Assembly: GCA_943331195.2 (NCBI GenBank)
Contig: CALQKQ020000080.1
Location: 1-10,854, forward strand
Source of the DNA: Akkermansia muciniphila
GTDB lineage: Bacteria; Verrucomicrobiota; Verrucomicrobiia; Verrucomicrobiales; V1-33
Length of the DNA stretch: 10,854 bases
Direction of reading: 5' to 3'
In this document: positions 8,283 to 10,854 of the stretch, in pieces
Layout: each line of letters begins with the position of its first letter
Numbering within the stretch: position 1 is the stretch's first letter
Translations under genes and position numbers: made by a program
Notes under the pieces: generated by a model
Database searches by the model: none
What the model was told of the DNA's origin: nothing
The model's input: the letters and a program-made list of their open reading frames with translations, nothing else

Positions 8283-9374
8283 TCAGCCCTTCTTCTTGAG
8301 CCCGGCGAGGTACTCCACGAGGTCGACGAGTTGGGCTTCCTCCATCACGGTGTGCAGTCCGGGAGTCATCAGGGAGACCCCGAGCGGGGTTTTGGAGAGG
8401 AGGTCGGCTTTGGCGATTTGTTGGATGACGCCGCCGGGGACCTTGAGGGAGAGGGAGGCGGCGGTGTCGCTCGCGACCATGCCGATGAAGGTGTCGCCGC
8501 CCTTGGTTTTGACCTCGAAGCCTTCAAAGCCGAAGCTGATGCCGGCGCTGGGGTTGAGGATGGCATCGTAGATCGCCTCCTTGGCGAGCTTGCTGCCGAT
8601 TTCGGTGAGGGCGGGGCCGAAGTCGATGCCGAGGCCGGCGACTTGGTGGCAGGTGAAGCAGTAGGACATGAAGACGGCCTGGCCTTTGGCAGGGTCGCCG
8701 GCGCGGCGGGCCAGTTCGGCGACGGGGGGAAGGGTTTTGGGGGCGGCGAGTGGGAAGAGGGTGGCGGCTTCGGTGCGGATGGCTTCGTCGGTGGAGGTGG
8801 TGAGGGCCTGGGCGGCGGCTTCCCGCACCTCGTCGGGGAGGGTTTTGGCGCGGGCGGCTTCGAGGAGGGCGGCCTGGCCGGCCGCGCTGAGGCCGAGGGC
8901 CTTGACGGCGCGGAGGCGGGCTTCGTTAGGCGTGGTGGGAGCGGCGACGGCGGCGCTGGCGAGGTGGACGGCCGCTTGGCTGCCGACGTTAGCAATGCTT
9001 TCCAAAAGGGCTCCGGCAGGGCCGGGGGCAAGGGACGCTAGGGTTTGGCTCACCGCCTCTTGCTGGCCCAGGATGAGGAGGAGCTTGACCGCTTCGCCGG
9101 CTTTGGGGGTGCCGGCTTGCTCGGTGGCGAGTTTCAGGAGGGTGCTGCTTTGCGCGGCGATCTGGTATTTCTCGACCAGGGCGAAATACTCGCTGCTGCC
9201 AGCGGTGGCGTCCAAATAGCGGTTGATGGCCTCTTGGGTTTTGGGGTTGGCTTTGGCAAAAGAGAACGAACCGAGGCGCTGCACCGCTTGAACGATGCGT
9301 TTGTCTGCCTCGGCGACCTCGGCGGCGGGGGCGAAGGCGGCAGACAAAAGAAGGGCGGCGGCGAGGAGTTTCAT
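8283..9374 (-). CDS. Exported haem-binding (cytochrome c-like) protein with helical repeats
   Basis: This encodes 363 residues starting at ATG 9374 with a clear signal peptide (MKLLAAALLLSAAFAPAA, cleavage near 18-19). An upstream TTG at 9395 would only lengthen the n-region. Residues 25-210 are Ala/Leu/Glu-rich helices resembling HEAT-type repeats (for example ARLRAVKALGLSAAGQAALL and EVREAAAQALTTSTDEAIR). The C-terminal 140 residues form a c-type haem domain: GQAVFMSYCFTCHQVAGLG with CxxCH at 239-243, FGPALTEIG, ILNPSAGISFGFE, a beta-rich insertion, then SLMTPGLH, where Met336 is the likely sixth ligand, and a closing LVEYLAGLK helix. This matches the Planctomycetes/Verrucomicrobia-type putative haem-binding domain (TIGR02603 as I recall it). 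There that domain usually ends much larger dehydrogenase-like proteins, so this is a short stand-alone version. It probably acts in electron transfer outside the cytoplasm; the partner is unknown. It is the first gene of the minus-strand group. Confidence 0.82.
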   Translation of the reverse strand: MKLLAAALLLSAAFAPAAEVAEADKRIVQAVQRLGSFSFAKANPKTQEAINRYLDATAGSSEYFALVEKYQIAAQSSTLLKLATEQAGTPKAGEAVKLLLILGQQEAVSQTLASLAPGPAGALLESIANVGSQAAVHLASAAVAAPTTPNEARLRAVKALGLSAAGQAALLEAARAKTLPDEVREAAAQALTTSTDEAIRTEAATLFPLAAPKTLPPVAELARRAGDPAKGQAVFMSYCFTCHQVAGLGIDFGPALTEIGSKLAKEAIYDAILNPSAGISFGFEGFEVKTKGGDTFIGMVASDTAASLSLKVPGGVIQQIAKADLLSKTPLGVSLMTPGLHTVMEEAQLVDLVEYLAGLKKKG

Positions 9375-9527
9375 GGGAAGAGCGGGGCCAGGCAAGGGCC
9401 GCGAGGAAGCCCAGCAAGGCTGCGCTTGGCAGGCATTTCAAGGCCACAGGCAAGGCGGGGCGGGGGGCCGCCGAGCTACGCCAGCGACGGGTCCGCTCCG
9501 GCGCTGGGGCCCGCCACGCTGCCGTCC

Positions 9528-9576
9528 GATTGGTCCCACCTGGGAGCTGATTGGTCACAAAGTGGGCTGAATAGTC
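9528..9576 (+). repeat. Tandem direct repeats, candidate operator array
   Basis: GATTGGTC occurs exactly at 9528-9535 and 9549-9556, and a degenerate GAATAGTC lies at 9569-9576. Starts are 21 and 20 bases apart, about two helical turns. The first two units also share CA shortly after the octamer and a TGGG..CT tail. The last unit runs into the AT-rich segment before the gene at 9621. The phasing and placement suggest a protein-binding array controlling the plus-strand pair, the divergent cytochrome gene, or both. No matching regulator is in the window. Confidence 0.5.
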
Positions 9577-9620
9577 AAATAAATATTTACATTGCCGTGG
9601 ATTTGTATCAAAAGATAAAT
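9569..9620 (+). promoter_or_regulatory. AT-rich promoter-like segment before the secreted pair
   Basis: These 52 bases contain about 13 G/C (75 percent A+T), in sharp contrast to the flanking DNA. TTTACA (9586-9591) and GATAAA (9614-9619) resemble promoter hexamers but are not properly spaced to each other. TTGCCG (9592-9597) with GATAAA (16-base spacing) would fit, but would put the transcript start at about the ATG. I call the segment promoter-like because of its composition and place, without assigning exact boxes. The rest of the 246-base gap (9375-9527) is GC-rich and shows only a hairpin, CCAGCG...CGCTGG (9481-9507), of unclear meaning. Confidence 0.4.
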
Positions 9621-10529
9621 ATGGACCTCAAGGTAAATAAAGGCAGGGCAAAGGATGGGGTTGGGCGAGCGGGGCGATGTGGTGCGGCCATGGTGGGCTT
9701 GGCCACCCTTATGGGGATGGCATCGCTGCAAGCGTTTCCGCCGGCTCCTTACTACACCGTATTCGGGGATGCCCGGGATCAATTTGGTGTGCTGATCCCG
9801 GCGGGCAGTGCTTCGGTGGTGCTTTATACCGACGCTAAAGAGACGACGCGCGAGTCCTTAACGGCGACTCCGGGAGCGGATTTTAACTACCAAATCCGGG
9901 TGCGCATTGATATGCTGCGAGACGCCTCGGCCAGCTATAGCTCAAAGGCTCTCGTGACAGGAAAAATCTACACGTTGGGGATTGAGAGCGGTGGGAAGGT
10001 GTATTACCCCATCGAAATGGCCTCTCCTCCGGCGATTGGAAGCGCCTCAGACCGCCGCCGCATCAATTTGACGCTAGGGGTAGACCGCGACGGCGACGGC
10101 TTGCCGGATGCCTGGGAGGAATCGCAACTTTACCAGGGAGGCGTCCAGCCCGGAGCCGATGGGTGGGACCTGTCCCTGATTGACCGGGATGGGGATTACG
10201 ACCGGGATGGGGTGAGTAATTTCATGGAATACCTCGCGGGAACCTACGCGGCGGATGCCCAGTCCACTTTGGATCTACAGATCAAGGAGAAGTTAGGAGA
10301 GGCAGTGCGGCTCGAATTTTACGCCATCTACGGTAAGTCCTACGTGCTGCAGGTCTCCAGGGACTTGAAGCAATGGGCCGACACCACAATCGCCCTGAAA
10401 GCCCCTGGCTCGGGAGATGTGGTGCCGTGGCAAACTTCACTGGCGGCTAATTCCACGGGCGTGATGAGCGTCTATGCCAGCGCAGATCCTGCCGCCGCCT
10501 CCACCTATTACCGCCTTGTGATCCGATGA
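9621..10529 (+). CDS. Exported protein with calcium-loop (TSP3-like) motifs and C-terminal beta domain
   Basis: This encodes 302 residues. The N-terminus has a positively charged n-region (MDLKVNKGRAKDGVGRAGR) and a hydrophobic core (GAAMVGLATLMGMASLQA) ending before FPPAP, so it is a long but plausible signal peptide cleaved near residue 38. Residues 43-150 look like a beta-rich domain (YYTVFGDARDQFGV ... KVYYPIEMASPP ... RRINLTLG). Two Asp-rich calcium-loop motifs follow: DRDGDGLPDAWEES (155-168) and DRDGDYDRDGVSNFMEYLAG (188-207), in thrombospondin type 3/dockerin style. The end (229-302; LEFYAIYGKSYVLQVSRDLKQW ... STYYRLVIR) looks like a small beta-sandwich seen at the end of many Verrucomicrobia secreted proteins. 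ATG 9621 is preferred over in-frame ATG 9690 because only the former gives a charged n-region. No Shine-Dalgarno is present. The stop overlaps the next ATG. Function is unknown; a cell-surface or matrix role is inference. Confidence 0.72.
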   Translation: MDLKVNKGRAKDGVGRAGRCGAAMVGLATLMGMASLQAFPPAPYYTVFGDARDQFGVLIPAGSASVVLYTDAKETTRESLTATPGADFNYQIRVRIDMLRDASASYSSKALVTGKIYTLGIESGGKVYYPIEMASPPAIGSASDRRRINLTLGVDRDGDGLPDAWEESQLYQGGVQPGADGWDLSLIDRDGDYDRDGVSNFMEYLAGTYAADAQSTLDLQIKEKLGEAVRLEFYAIYGKSYVLQVSRDLKQWADTTIALKAPGSGDVVPWQTSLAANSTGVMSVYASADPAAASTYYRLVIR

Positions 10530-10854
10530 AGTTTTCCTCTCTTTTCCTGTTTGTTGGGGCCGTGACCCTTGCCAGTGCCCCGGCGCAATGGGTTACTAAA
10601 ACCTATCCCCTAGCGGCAGGCTGGAATGGGATCTGGCTGCCGGGCGATGCCTCCTATGCCACGGTGCAGGACTTGGTTTCGACCAATGCCAATATCACGG
10701 AAATCTGGCGCTGGAATCCCAATCCCGATCAGGTCCAGTTCAGCCAAACGCCTTCGGCGCCAACTACCTCCAGCGACGAGTGGACGGTCTGGAAAAAAGA
10801 CGGCAGCGAGACTCAGCTTTCCCGCTTGGTGGGCAACTCCTCCTACTTGGTGCG
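10526..10854 (+). CDS. Exported protein, 'GWN' type, 3' end outside window
   Basis: The frame opens with ATG at 10526, overlapping the preceding TGA (ATGA), and stays open to the window edge, giving 109 complete codons. A typical signal peptide is present: MKFSSLFLFVGAVTLASAPA, with cleavage before QW. The mature start reads WVTKTYPLAAGWNGIWLPGD, followed by VQDLVSTNANITEIWRWNPN and a Ser/Thr-rich segment leading to EWTVWKKDG and LVGNSSYLV. I recall similar 'L..GWN.I.L' openings in large secreted proteins of Verrucomicrobia lying next to a calcium-motif protein like the one upstream, but I cannot name a family or activity. The overlap implies translational coupling and joint export of the two products. 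G+C is visibly lower than in the housekeeping genes. Existence as a gene is well supported; function is not. Confidence 0.7.
   Translation, partial: MKFSSLFLFVGAVTLASAPAQWVTKTYPLAAGWNGIWLPGDASYATVQDLVSTNANITEIWRWNPNPDQVQFSQTPSAPTTSSDEWTVWKKDGSETQLSRLVGNSSYLV

Noticed and set aside
9045..9620. Upstream in-frame extension of the secreted protein gene into the cytochrome gene
   Set aside because: The extension runs antisense to the haem protein and lacks a signal peptide; the ATG at 9621 starts a proper export signal just after the AT-rich segment.

Overview
The window is GC-rich chromosomal DNA (about two thirds G+C by eye). It most likely comes from a member of the Verrucomicrobiota or a close PVC relative. 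Three things support this. One gene carries the small C-terminal haem domain (CxxCH, then a late SLM motif) typical of Planctomycetes/Verrucomicrobia proteins. Two exported proteins at the right end have the 'DRDGDGLPDAWEE ... DGVSNFMEYLAGT' calcium-loop style and the 'GWNGIWL' opening that I associate with that phylum. One intergenic gap is filled by a copy of an element resembling a dispersed repeat I recall from such genomes. The phylum call is recognition from memory, not a search result.

Layout, left to right. A PhoD-like phosphatase lacking its N-terminus (1-936, +) converges on a chromate transporter, chrA (975-2288, -). A 141-base divergent gap separates chrA from xseA (2430-3824, +), the large subunit of exonuclease VII. 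xseA converges on a four-gene minus-strand group. In transcription order this group is a secreted cytochrome-like protein (9374-8283), a multi-spanning GT87-like membrane protein (8219-6915), gpmI (6872-5322) and cysS (5252-3843). Their gaps are 63, 42 and 69 bases, so they may be one operon mixing envelope functions with glycolysis and translation. No gene-free stretch exceeds 300 bases; the longest is the 246-base divergent region at 9375-9620.

The right end is the most accessory-looking part. A plus-strand pair of exported proteins (9621-10529 and 10526 to beyond the edge) overlaps by ATGA. It is less GC-rich than the rest and is preceded by a very AT-rich 52-base segment. Just upstream lie two good copies and one degenerate copy of an 8-base word, about 21 and 20 bases apart, which looks like a regulator-binding array. 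I regard this array plus the coupled secreted pair as the best candidate for an undescribed system here, although only the beginning of the second gene is visible.

Two window-wide signals also stand out. None of the eight visible gene starts has a recognisable Shine-Dalgarno sequence, and several are preceded by pyrimidine-rich runs. The words CCTAAC and CCTAGC (either strand) recur far more often than the base composition suggests, across genes and reading frames.
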